Shown: positions 1 to 7,829 of the stretch, in pieces
Numbering within the stretch: the stretch's first letter is position 1
Layout: each line of letters begins with the position of its first letter
Assembly (NCBI RefSeq): GCF_000003605.2
Contig: NW_003135348.1
Coordinates: forward strand, 62,038 to 74,957
From: Saccoglossus kowalevskii
Lineage: Eukaryota; Hemichordata; Enteropneusta; Harrimaniidae
Length of the DNA stretch: 12,920 bases
Direction: 5' to 3'
The notes under the pieces: generated by a model
Told to the model about the DNA's origin: nothing
Database searches by the model: none
Seen by the model: only the letters and a program-made list of their open reading frames with translations
Made by a program: the position numbers and the translations under genes

Positions 1-208
1 ACGTAAACCTGAAGCAATCTAAAAGATAAAGAGAAGCTGAATGTCAAACAATACCCCCCCCCCACATAAAACATTTTGGTGTGTGTTCTTTTAAATATAA
101 AATATATCGACGCTTGGAAGCCAACACGCCGCCATGAAATTGCGATTAATAACTTTCTGTGAAAAGTCTTTAAACACATTTGGTGTTTCAAGTTCTTGCA
201 GAGTATGA
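1..208 (-). other. Sequence downstream of the IPMK-like stop codon (3' UTR or beyond)
   Basis: This AT-rich stretch follows the IPMK-like stop on the minus strand. It contains a ten-base C run at 54-63. No canonical AATAAA or ATTAAA is seen on the minus strand, and no other gene is recognised. Confidence 0.5.
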
Positions 209-744
209 TCAATCTAGATACATACGCTGGTGCTGATCCGGGCCCTCGATTAATAAAGTCCTTAAGCACGTTAACAATTTACGAAGACCATACAGGTAAT
301 CATCATCCGCTGTCGTTGAGGGCACTGCATGGGGGAAATCGATCATCCTGATGTCAGTTAGAGCATCTTCTGGCATGAGGGATCTGTTTGGTTCTATCGA
401 CACCACGTGGTCTGATTCTTCTGGTTCACCTGTACCTTTCTCAGCAGAAGGCATGTCATCGTTATCACGTATACATGTATTATTAGAACTATTGTTACTG
501 CTTGAGGTATCTTTGATGACATCACGAATGACGTCATCATTCACACCATTTGTAATGACGTCATTGTTATTACCATGTTCGTCATTAGCAATGTCACCTT
601 CATACACAAACAATAACGAACTTGAAATGAAATGGTATTTTTCTTGACAATTAAACCAGTTTTCTATTTTTTCTAGGCGTCTGATGAAAGCAGGGATTAC
701 GTCTCGACGAAACATTTTCCTATTGCTGAAATATCTAGTCAAAC
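209..744 (-). CDS. IPMK: IPMK-like last coding exon with SSLL and IDF motifs
   Basis: The acceptor TTCTTCTTTTCGTAG cuts before 744. The open frame continues upstream to an ATG at 787, but that extension is intron: the polypyrimidine tract lies inside it and GT|TTG completes the glycine codon left by the previous exon. It encodes residues 148-324: LTRYFSNRK, the RRLEKIENWF helix (168-177), SSSLLFVYEG (187-196), an acidic Asn/Ser-rich insert (197-275), IRMIDFPHAVPS (278-289) and DDDYLYGLRKLL (293-304), with stop TGA at 211-209. Two TGACGTCA palindromes in the insert follow from repeated Asp-Val-Ile codons. No AATAAA is visible on the minus strand between 208 and 1, so the polyadenylation site is probably outside the window. 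Confidence 0.93.
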
Positions 745-3583
745 CTACGAAAAGAAGAACTATTTCAGTAGAAATAACATCAAGCATTATCGAAAAGATT
801 CTTGAGCATACATTTATTTTTGCACAATACTTAAATCGGGAGGGGTGTCACCTGCGCACGCGCAGGAATTTAGTCCCAAGCGAGGATAACAACACAGGCT
901 AAAAACGTGTATAGACGTTTATTTGTAAACAACGACACGCCATGGCTACCTGACGTATGCGCAGGTGACGACTCCCCCGCTTTAATTTAATTTGTAATCA
1001 TACTAATAATAACAATAATTTTAAATTTAATTTGGAAGTAAAGTCAACAACTCACCTGTCATGACTAGATGTCCTTCAAGTTCACGACCAAAAGATCTGT
1101 CATATAACACAAACTGGTCTTTGGAAGGGTGGTAAATCTGGAATTATAACACAAGATGGAGAATAGTAGTGATGCATTACGACATAGCTTCATCCAATAC
1201 ACATAAATTATGTTGGAAGTTTATTTATTTGTTGTCACGTCGTGTCTTATGTGATATGGGTCCCATGCGACGATCATAACGCATGTGAAATACATGTAGT
1301 TTCATTTATGCTAATTCGAATTTATATCGCAGCCTGTCGGGAAGCTACACTAAAAATAGATTGTCCGATTGAAATGAAGCCTGTACATCTGAATCGATGT
1401 ACATCTGAATCGATGTACAAATATATATTAACCACTTCCAAAATGTTTCTGTGAGAAAATCATCCTATGACTTGAAGGTCATTGACCCCAATCTCCCTTT
1501 GTGCGCATGCGCCGCTACAATAACACATACATTGTATATCGTTGTTTGGCCGTACATTCGTAAGTGTTTCACTGTAAGAGCATACAAATGAAAGCAAATG
1601 TAAAAGTTTTAGCAAAGAGCCAGAGGAACTCTATAAATTTGTGCGCCTCATATAAGAAGATCATGTAATAGTGGACAGCACGAGTTATACGTACTGTTTG
1701 ACTGCTAAGAACACATTCTGATTTATTTACAATTAAAAGTCTTGTATATACTATGTCTGTACGGTTACGCAACAGAGAAGTACAAGGTTGATATTAATTA
1801 GCATATAGGATGTGGGATTAATTTATAAGCTTCGATATAAACATCTATAAAATATTAGCTGCGTTCACGTGCCGATTTTTTTATGTTTGGAGGGGGGGGG
1901 GTTACAGCAGTTGCGTTCATGTTAGTTCACTCGGTCAGTGCTGAGATCACGCCCTCTTACGTAAGTTTTCTTAAGTTCACCACCGAGGGCGTAGTTTTAG
2001 TTCGTGCCGAGCATTCAGGTAGGAAATCTCGGCACGTGCCGAGTTTCGGTCCCCACTCTCTATTGAGACAGAGATTGATTTTTTCGGCACGTCCCAACTC
2101 GGTCCTGACCGTTTACACACATGTTTCGGGTCGTGCCGACACGGCCGAACATGAAAGACACTAATGCGAAAGAAATTCCCGACAAAGTCTACAAAGAAGT
2201 CACCAATAGGAAAAATTGCTAGCTTAGGTTCAGTACGACTATCAAATAAAAGTGTTAACATATGGGTATATAGTATTTCGTCAATAAATGATGCCAAAAG
2301 TTGATGCCCGAACGCAGAGAATTGCCGTTCCGAGTGAATCCGAAGATTGCCGCAGTTACTGAATAGGCATGAAAAGTTGATGAAAAGTTCGTAAGAAACC
2401 GCCAGGCAACAAAAGTCGATCTTCTTTTTGTTTTATAATAAACACTATCGCAATGTATGTATAATCTATTATCTGATTCGATGTATCATCGTGGATTCGG
2501 AGAGCATCGGGTTACCTTTCGAATCACTGAGTATTAACAATTGTTCAGTAGCAATTTTTTTAGTATTCAGTACAATATTTATTAGGTAAAAATGGCGATC
2601 GTTGAACAGAGAGAAAAGTGAAGTCTTCTGAACTTTCCAAACATCAACGTACATACTTATCATTTTCAATCACCGAATCACCTTCCACGTAAGTAAGAAA
2701 TAATGTTACACGCACATATACAGAACTGCGCATGCGTATACTACAACCATACAGATTGGCGGAATAAGAAAGGTTTACACATACCCTCATGCCGGTTATC
2801 TGAAAGCCAACTTTGTCCAATTGAGGATGTTTTCGTGTACTGCTTTCTACTTTCGTTTGCGGTGCGCCGCGGACACAACTACGGCGACCAATTTTTATGT
2901 CCATGATGCATGGTTTTCTGAAGCACTTAGTGATGTCATCGAGTTTCATGTAGCTGACTAGAAATAACAGATTAAGGGAAACAACAACAAAAGTGTTTTT
3001 CTTTGTATATAACATTAATGTTAAAGCGCGGTAGTCGTCGCGCTGCGCATGTGCGAGATATATGGGTCTCATATAAACAAAGATGGCGACTTTGACTGTT
3101 GCGCAGATCAATGAGTACGAACTGAGACGTTTGAGAAATTGTCATGCTATTGGAAGGCATCGAAGGAGTCACCGGCGATAATCAGTGCAAGTCGCTACCA
3201 GGTCAAACCTCATACTTTAAATTTCCATTTGAAGAGCGCATTCAAGTTGAATTGTGGGAAAATCAATGTTTATCAACACAAATGTGGCATGTGCGCAGCG
3301 CGACGACTACCGCGCTTTAAGTTTGGCTGTGCGATTCAATGCATTGAACGTCATAACAATAATATATTCTACTACGGAATGTGCTTATTACGAAGGATAC
3401 TAAAATAATGTTGTTCTATTGTTAAAACTCCGTGATATTGTGGTATAAACCGCCTTAGACCGGTAAGAACCGGATCAGACTGGTCATCCCGGAAGACTTC
3501 TTGATAAAATCCCAACTCTCGTTTTCCACTAGGGCGGGAGGAAATAGGTTTCAGAATAGTTCCATCTGCACTTTGTAACAGCC
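209..3583 (-). CDS. IPMK: Inositol polyphosphate multikinase (IPMK-like), four of its exons, 5' end missing
   Basis: The joined exons 3583-3401, 2957-2785, 1137-1056 and 744-209 give 324 residues ending at TGA 211-209. Motifs are in the order of the inositol polyphosphate kinase family: GTILK (residues 8-12, probable ATP-binding lysine), PCIMDIKIG (77-85, the PxxxDxKxG catalytic motif), SSSLLFVYEG (187-196) and MIDF (280-283, metal-binding aspartate). The PCIMDIKIG wording and the absence of a calmodulin-binding extension favour IPMK over IP3K or IP6K. Known members phosphorylate several inositol phosphates and PIP2, in nucleus and cytoplasm. All three visible introns are GT-AG and phase-compatible (1, 0, 1). 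Residues 197-275 are an acidic, Asn/Ser-rich insert between SSLL and IDF, a region that is normally variable in this family. No frameshift or premature stop is seen. The first exon was not found, so the N-terminus is unknown. Family assignment is very secure; the subfamily call is strong inference. Confidence 0.93.
831..985. mobile_element. 155-bp TTAA-flanked MITE in the last IPMK-like intron
   Basis: Both ends carry TTAA (831-834, 982-985) followed by inverted arms. The left end reads TTAAATCGGGAGGGGTGTCA, and the right end, read on the minus strand, TTAAAGCGGGGGAGTCGTCA. Both continue into CCTGCGCA. The arms resemble the better preserved ends at 3021 and 3320, so this is an older or divergent copy of the same family. 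The left arm contains the near-palindrome CCTGCGCACGCGCAGG (851-866). No coding capacity is seen. Confidence 0.72.
1056..1137 (-). CDS. IPMK: IPMK-like short exon (27 codons)
   Basis: This 82-nt exon is too short to be called as an ORF by itself. The acceptor ATAATTCCAG cuts before 1137 and the donor ACAG|GTGAG follows 1056, leaving one base (G) of a split glycine codon. It encodes residues 120-146, beginning IYHPSKDQF and containing DRSFGREL (131-138), which aligns with the Tyr-Gly-Arg-Ser-Leu stretch of IPMK. Phase 0 at its start and phase 1 at its end fit both neighbouring exons exactly, which is the strongest support for it. Confidence 0.88.
1234..1312 (+). mobile_element. Degraded internal fragment of the TTAA MITE family
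   Basis: The stretch CGTCGTGTCTTATGTGATAT, GGGTCCCATGCGACG, then AACGCATGTGAAATACAT follows, in order, the internal module seen at 5395-5475 (CGATATGGGACCCACGCGAC, GTATACAGCGCATG, AATACAT). The TTAA ends are not recognisable here, so it is called a fragment. It lies in the large IPMK-like intron. Confidence 0.5.
1382..1418. repeat. 16-bp direct tandem duplication
   Basis: TGTACATCTGAATCGA occurs at 1382-1397 and again without change at 1398-1413, followed by TGTACA, giving about 2.3 units. It is probably a slippage or local duplication product. Confidence 0.85.
1476..1488. promoter_or_regulatory. IR-1-like nuclear receptor motif (sequence match only)
   Basis: AGGTCA, one spacer base, then TGACCC forms an inverted repeat of nuclear receptor half-sites with one mismatch. 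The left half is preceded by TGA, giving TGAAGGTCA, close to the ERR-type TCAAGGTCA. It lies inside an intron, and nothing else supports function, so chance is possible. Confidence 0.25.
1502..1512. promoter_or_regulatory. NRF1-like palindrome TGCGCATGCGC
   Basis: The sequence matches the NRF1 consensus core. A similar TGCGCATGCG occurs at 2727-2736, and shorter GCGCATG or CGCATGTG pieces occur inside TTAA MITE copies (near 3045 and 5440). These may therefore be MITE-derived motifs rather than promoter elements. Confidence 0.3.
2004..2139. repeat. Cluster of GTGCCGA motifs around a perfect 16-bp palindrome
   Basis: GTGCCGA occurs on the plus strand at 2004-2010, 2036-2042 and 2133-2139, and on the minus strand at 2029-2035 and 2084-2090. 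The two central copies overlap back to back to form CTCGGCACGTGCCGAG (2028-2043), a perfect palindrome containing a CACGTG E-box. Related ACTCGG pieces flank the cluster. It could be a regulatory cluster or a decayed inverted-repeat element. Confidence 0.6.
2785..2957 (-). CDS. IPMK: IPMK-like exon with the catalytic PCIMDIKIG motif
   Basis: The acceptor TTATTTCTAG cuts before 2957, and the donor AGG|GTATGT follows 2785 in phase 0. The 173-nt exon encodes residues 63-119 plus two thirds of residue 62. Visible elements are KLDDITKCF (66-74, the segment before the active site in IPMK), PCIMDIKIG (77-85) with its catalytic aspartate and lysine, and VGFQITGMR (111-119). A run between them (GRRSCVRGAPQTKVESSTRK) is more basic than in vertebrate IPMK but has the same length. 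Flanking sequence in the same open frame on both sides is intron. Confidence 0.93.
3021..3320 (+). mobile_element. 300-bp TTAA-flanked MITE with near-perfect inverted ends, inside an IPMK-like intron
   Basis: TTAA at 3021-3024 and 3317-3320 flank inverted repeats. The 25 bases from AGCGCGGTAGTCGTCGCGCT match exactly on the opposite strand at the other end, after which the arms diverge slightly. TTAA target sites are typical of piggyBac and Kolobok-like transposons, but no transposase is recognised. The element fills 300 of the 443 bp of the intron between the first two visible IPMK-like exons. It is the best preserved copy in the window, and its interior carries protein-like cargo. It could be a MITE or an internally deleted derivative of an autonomous element. 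Confidence 0.85.
3083..3320 (+). pseudogene. Protein-like cargo inside the 300-bp MITE, split by a frameshift
   Basis: An ATG at 3083 in the context ACAAAGATGGCG opens 32 codons beginning MATLTVAQINEYELRRLRN and ends at TAA 3179-3181. In the +1 frame a second open stretch runs 3144-3320 (58 codons). It includes GVTGDNQCKSLPGQTSYFKF (codons 8-27) and PFEERIQVELWENQ (28-41), and its last residues are encoded by the terminal repeat itself. One extra base near 3138-3143 would account for the switch between frames. The two parts look like one former N-terminus of a real protein, possibly captured host exon sequence or the start of a transposase. I do not recognise the family. It is on the strand opposite to the IPMK-like gene. 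Confidence 0.45.
3401..3583 (-). CDS. IPMK: IPMK-like exon with the GTILK motif (first visible exon)
   Basis: On the minus strand the acceptor is TTTCATCTTTCAG, cut before base 3583. The exon starts two bases into a glycine codon, so the missing upstream exon must end in phase 1, presumably with G. It encodes residues 1-61: the ADGTILKP segment, the conserved RELGFY helix (22-27) and the LRRFIPQYHG segment (43-52). The donor is A|GTATCC after 3401. An earlier GT after GGA (GTTTTA) would break the frame into the next exon. The chosen donor gives an in-frame join, and the stretch between YHG and the KLDD segment then has the length expected from human IPMK. The exon is 183 nt. Confidence 0.92.
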
Positions 3584-3820
3584 CTGAAAGATGAAACACA
3601 AAATGAAAGTCAGTAAATTTTAATTACAAAAATTTGCGATAATTTTTCCGAGGTAAAGATAGTACATACATTGTACATGTTTCAATATGTTATACCCGTG
3701 GTATAATGTCCCCATAATTATTATGTAAGATAGAATTGTACCGACTTGTTCGGGAAGGACAACACTGCCAGAACAGCGTCACATTGACTAGAATTACGAC
3801 AGAGGCAGATTAGCCATGAT

Positions 3821-3845
3821 TTGAAGAGCGACCATAGCGCTTTAA
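3821..3845. mobile_element. Isolated terminal fragment of the TTAA MITE family
   Basis: Read on the minus strand from 3845, TTAAAGCGCTATGGTCGCTC matches the family end TTAAAGCGCGGTGGTCGTCG with few differences. No partner end was found within a few hundred bases, so this is one orphan end. Confidence 0.5.
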
Positions 3846-5283
3846 TTTAACCCACAAGTATATTCATTCTGACAATCTCGAGTTACATTTTATTCTGAAC
3901 TCTCGCGGGAATGTGTGCCACAGGTAAGATTAGGTTAATATCTTCTCGTGTTGACAATCTAGTGAGAGACATAAATTCAAAAGTGACAATCAATTATGAA
4001 AAGAGTTGTTTAATTATAGGGGTTAAATAGACTGCATCAAGGAAGTACACTGTGGTTTGTGTTTATGTGGATCAACTATTCCATTTTCCATAAAACGAAA
4101 CTGCGAACAAGGTTGCTATTATATCTCACGATCGCGCAAGACATAATCAGGCAAATCACGGGACGAACAACTGGCGAAAGTATGAACTCACGTTCGATAT
4201 ACTATTACCTTTCTGCTTGAACGCACTTATCACAATAACATTAGAGCAAGAAATAAAACATTTTTATTTGACCAGAAACATGAATAATACTCAGAGTAAT
4301 CCGCCTTGTTATCTATAAGGCGACACTATCCAATCAATTCATTGTCGAAATCAACAATTTCTTGTTTACGTGTTGTACTATATGTACCCTTCATTTGCTA
4401 GTAAATTGTAATTCAATATAGCATTTTATTGAATTATGAACACAGTGTGAATTTCTCATCGTTACTAATTAATTATAAACCTGCTAACTCACGACTAACG
4501 TTGTGTCTACACCGATGTGTAGTGGCAGAAAAATTACAAAAACAAACATATTTAAAAAAAAATCCACGCACGTTGGACAGAAAACAGCCACAAATTTACA
4601 ATTTAAAACATCGTCGTGAAAATGAAATTTATCCCAAAAGTAAAGTGAAAAAAATTATTTGCCCAGTAGTTATACCTTCTCTCTAGGATTTCTGATGATC
4701 AATCTCTCTGACATAAAAGCATATAGTAATAAGTGTGTGGTTAAAATTGTAGCCCAACGCGGATTCTCTGAAATGTATTTTTACCCATACAAATGGTCAT
4801 AGTTCAGTTATAATTGATAGAATTGTAAAGCAGTGACGGTAATTCTGTCTGTGTGGGGCGGACACACTGTGAGCGGTGTGCAGGCCAGCTTGGGATTATG
4901 TGATGCACGTTTACCCGAACGATAACATGGGGAGGATGATTTTTAGCCAAACAGGAGGTAATCATCGACTGTCTGATGTAAATACTGGACCGCCAACAAT
5001 ATGCGGTACTGATGTCACGTGGATGCGATCGCATTGCAAATGTTTCCCTGCTTATCACTCCGCCAGACTACTGTCAACATCTGTTGCATACCTAATGGAT
5101 TTTGTGAGATAAAATGTTTAATACATTTTCTGAAAATCCGTCTGGGCATTAGTTCTGTTTCACAGTTTCCTATACGAGGGGCCTGGATATATTTAAATGA
5201 GCGAGATGTTTCCGACAGGGCGACACGATTCTTCACGGTTTCAAGGTATAAGCGAAAATATAGTTGTACCCTCCAATCGTGCA
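3846..5283. other. Gene-poor stretch, no recognisable feature
   Basis: The stretch is AT-rich over most of its length, with a somewhat GC-richer patch at 4850-5060 that has modest open frames on both strands. None of their products resembles a known family. A plus-strand CACAG|GTAAGA at 3920-3930 looks like a splice donor but has no convincing exon before it. If the missing IPMK-like first exon lies upstream, this is intron. Confidence 0.4.
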
Positions 5284-5475
5284 TTAAAGGGCGGTGGTCG
5301 TTAGTCGTTACGCTGCGTTGTGTACGTCGCTATCAGTCCCATATCGACCCGCTCTTCAAGGACATACGAACGAAATTTAAAGTCCGGTGGTCGTCGCGCC
5401 TCTTCGTATTCGATATGGGACCCACGCGACGTATACAGCGCATGCAGAATACATTGTTTGTTTACATCATCCATA
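5284..5475 (+). mobile_element. Two head-to-tail left ends of the TTAA MITE family
   Basis: TTAAAGGGCGGTGGTCGTTA begins at 5284 and TTAAAGTCCGGTGGTCGTCG at 5377, both in the same orientation. The first runs on through CAGTCCCATATCGACC. The second runs through CGATATGGGACCCACGCGAC, GTATACAGCGCATG and AATACATTGTTTGTTTACAT. No right end is visible. This suggests a nested or tandem insertion followed by decay. A 166-codon open frame across it (5019-5519, plus) is considered fortuitous. Confidence 0.6.
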
Positions 5476-6487
5476 TTTTGAGTTTTTGCAATTATAATAC
5501 AGTAAATAAATACAAATAGAGGATTTCGAACAATTTTGCGTGAAACAAGAGTCTGAAATATTCATGGGAAAATGGAATAATTTATCTTGCAATTTCAATT
5601 TGTTTTGCTTTCTACAATGAAAGTATTTGTCATAAATATATTTCTAAATTTGACTGCATGACATGGGCAGAACAATTCATATATTGTTATTGATATGAAT
5701 CGTAATATTTTCAAAAAATTACATCACATTTTATAGTGAGTGATATGCTTAAAAATCCACAATAGCATGACATTTAAATTCAGCTCAAGATCCCCAAATA
5801 AATATGATACCATCACTGTCTTGACCGTCCCGGCAACTCATAGATAGAAGATACTGAAGATATAGGCGCACCCAATCAGTGGAAAACACGTGGAAATTGC
5901 CGGGAGATAGTATATGTGAATTCAGACATCTGTCATTGAAAGATAGACGATCGAGAGGTCGTGGAGTCAACTACTTTTGTTCTGCGGTTCATGATTTAAC
6001 TTCATGGCTACGTGTTGTCTAAATTAAGACGCATATTATTATTAAAATTGTTTCAAATTTATGTCAAAGAAATATCACCCCTTGTTTTGTGAGGATTCTC
6101 CATTCCATGATCACACGGGTGTCATTGTTGGTATGACCTGCTCATCAACGCAAGGGAATTCGAACTATGCCCCATCAGCAGAAATGATACATTACAGGGG
6201 TGATGAAATATGATGCAAGTGAATGCGACGAGATAAAAATTAATTAAAGGCAAACGGCGAATATTAAACTTTTATGTTTGCTCGATAGTGTGACATCATC
6301 ACAGTCCATCCACCGCGTTTCGTACACTGTCGCCGTACAAATACTAACGACATAAGAATGCGTAGTAATATCGGAGACAGGCTACAGGGGTCTGTTAAAA
6401 ATCGCTGCTTTTAGACGGAGGTGCTCCTGGGGGATAGCTACAATGTTACATGCGATAACGAGAGACGTACATGCACACATTGAGATG
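5476..6487. other. Gene-poor stretch, no recognisable feature
   Basis: Mostly AT-rich sequence. A 61-codon minus-strand open frame at 5785-5970 has no recognisable resemblance. No RNA gene or terminal inverted repeat was seen. Confidence 0.4.
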
Positions 6488-7080
6488 CTGAATTGTTTGA
6501 GTTACGGACACCGAGTTACAAACATCGAGTTACGAAAACATCGAGTTACGAACATCGAGTTACAAACATGACCACGCCCATATTTCAGAAAAAACGCCCA
6601 CTTTTGCAAAACCGCGCACAAATTACAACTCGATGTTCAATTAACAGCTAACCAAACTTCGAGTTACGGGCAACATAAATTGCTAATGTTGTTTAACGTT
6701 CACATTTATTAACTCGAACTTTATTTAACAATTAACCGAACTTCGTATTATGGGCAACATAAATTTGTTGATTTGTTTAACGTTTTATGTTTTGAAATTT
6801 GGTCAATTAAAATTAGAGTTATTAAATTTGAACGTTAAAACAACAAATCCGTGTTCGGTTAACTATTTATTAAAGTTCGAGTTACTAAATGTGGACAACA
6901 AAAAACAAAAATATATTGCCGGTAACTCGCAGTTCTGTTAACTAAGCATCGAGTTACAATTTGGGCGTGGGTTTTTAAAAGTGGTCATGGTTTCTAAAAT
7001 ATGGGCGTGGTCATTTGTGTAACTCGGTGTTTTGATAGCTTGGTGTTCGTAACTCGATGTTCGTAACTCGAATAATTCAG
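6488..7080. mobile_element. 593-bp fold-back element built from CGAGTTAC octamers
   Basis: The left end CTGAATTGTTTGAGTTACG (6488) is mirrored by CTGAATTATTCGAGTTACG read from 7080 on the minus strand. CGAGTTAC occurs exactly seven times on the plus strand (6512, 6526, 6542, 6556, 6660, 6878, 6950) and four times on the minus strand (6922, 7019, 7049, 7063). The arms also share ATGACCACGCCCATAT (left, from 6567) and its complement near 7000. Inside, a 52-bp segment is repeated directly at 6649-6700 and 6733-6784 (84-bp period), with an inverted relative at 6831-6862. No target-site duplication is clear and no protein is encoded. Confidence 0.75.
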
Positions 7081-7284
7081 AATCTCGCACGCATTACAGA
7101 TTCACAGCTGTTGCTTGCTTGTGTCCACGGCTAAAACACTGTGATGTTAGACGCGACATGTAGTTTCATTTTCAAGGCAGCCTTCTATAACGAGCGATGG
7201 CCGTCAAAACCACTTGTTTAACACTGTTTTGCACTAACATTTGCAAGTTTTGCAGAATTCCTTTATTGTTTATTGTCTGCTCAC

Positions 7285-7450
7285 AAACCTTTACTAGGGG
7301 GTCCGGGGGTATGCTCCCCTTACAAAATTTGAAATATAGACCCTCTGAAACGCTATTTCCTGTATTTTGAGGGTCAAATTTTGAAGCTTGATTTTGGAGG
7401 GGCGACGCCCCCAACATTTTATCGAGGGGGCGGGGCGATCGACCCCGCCA
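7285..7450. repeat. GC-rich dispersed-repeat-like tract
   Basis: The tract starts CTAGGGGGTCCGGGGG and ends in a G/C-rich stretch containing GGAGGGGCGACGCCCCC, a short hairpin. Its composition is unlike the AT-rich surroundings, and the wording resembles repeat sequence common in marine invertebrate genomes, but that is an impression from memory. The 101-codon minus-strand frame at 7172-7477 across it is not a recognisable protein. Confidence 0.35.
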
Positions 7451-7696
7451 CTCTTTATGTCTAAGCGTGTACATCATAAGCTCTAAATGTGGACCACGCT
7501 CTAATTATTCTTAGTTACGTATCTATGGAGTGGGTGGTTTCTGTGAGGGTAGAGTGAGATTATCCGTAAAAAAACTAAGACGGTTCTTATCGTCTAGTAT
7601 TCACCTGTCAGGCAACACGTCTGACTAATTTCTCCCGCTACTACCCAGTCTCACCGTGTGGCATATTATATCAAACTCATCATTCAACTTGAGACT

Positions 7697-7829
7697 TTAA
7701 AGGATCGCAGTCATAGCGCCGCGTCCTGTTCGATGTGGGACTCATAGCGACGTATACAACGCGCGTAAAATACTTTGTTTATTTACATGAAATTCGAACA
7801 CGTGCTGCGCGACAACCACTGCGCTTTAA
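7697..7829. mobile_element. 133-bp TTAA-flanked MITE copy with both ends
   Basis: TTAA at 7697-7700 and 7826-7829 flank arms reading TTAAAGGATCGCAGTCATAG on the left and TTAAAGCGCAGTGGTTGTCG on the right (minus strand). The interior keeps the family module CGATGTGGGACTCATAGCGA, CGTATACAACGCG and AATACTTTGTTTATTTACAT. It is shorter than the copy at 3021 and lacks the protein-like cargo, so it looks like the basic form of the element. Confidence 0.78.

Larger units (their letters stand above)
1138..2784 (-). other. Large IPMK-like intron (1647 bp)
   Basis: This intron separates the PCIMDIKIG exon from the 27-codon exon. It begins GTATGT and ends CAG on the minus strand. It holds a MITE fragment, a 16-bp tandem duplication, an IR-1-like nuclear receptor half-site pair, an NRF1-like palindrome, a ten-base G run (1892-1901) and the GTGCCGA cluster. 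Open frames inside it show no family resemblance. Confidence 0.75.

Noticed and set aside
54-63. Ten-base C run (and the G run at 1892-1901)
   Set aside because: Ordinary homopolymers, possibly with length error; no function can be argued.
351-647. 98-codon plus-strand open frame
   Set aside because: It is antisense to the last IPMK-like exon, which has clear family motifs on the minus strand.
745-787. ATG at 787 as the start of the minus-strand frame ending at 209
   Set aside because: The segment before 744 contains a polypyrimidine tract and TAG acceptor, and the spliced join to the exon at 1056 restores conserved protein.
4804-5112. Overlapping open frames on both strands near 4804-5112
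   Set aside because: No family resemblance, no convincing splice sites, and neither strand is favoured.
5019-5519. 166-codon plus-strand open frame
   Set aside because: It runs across two MITE ends and has no recognisable domain; the GC-rich MITE sequence keeps it open.
7172-7477. 101-codon minus-strand open frame
   Set aside because: It covers a GC-rich repeat-like tract and the product resembles no protein family I know.
4192-7640. Candidate donors for the missing IPMK-like first exon (minus-strand GTGAGTT near 4192, GTATAA near 4675, AGH-like reading near 6135, GTGAGA near 7655)
   Set aside because: None is preceded by a reading frame with the expected QVAGH-like sequence; the one near 6135 has an in-frame stop just before it.
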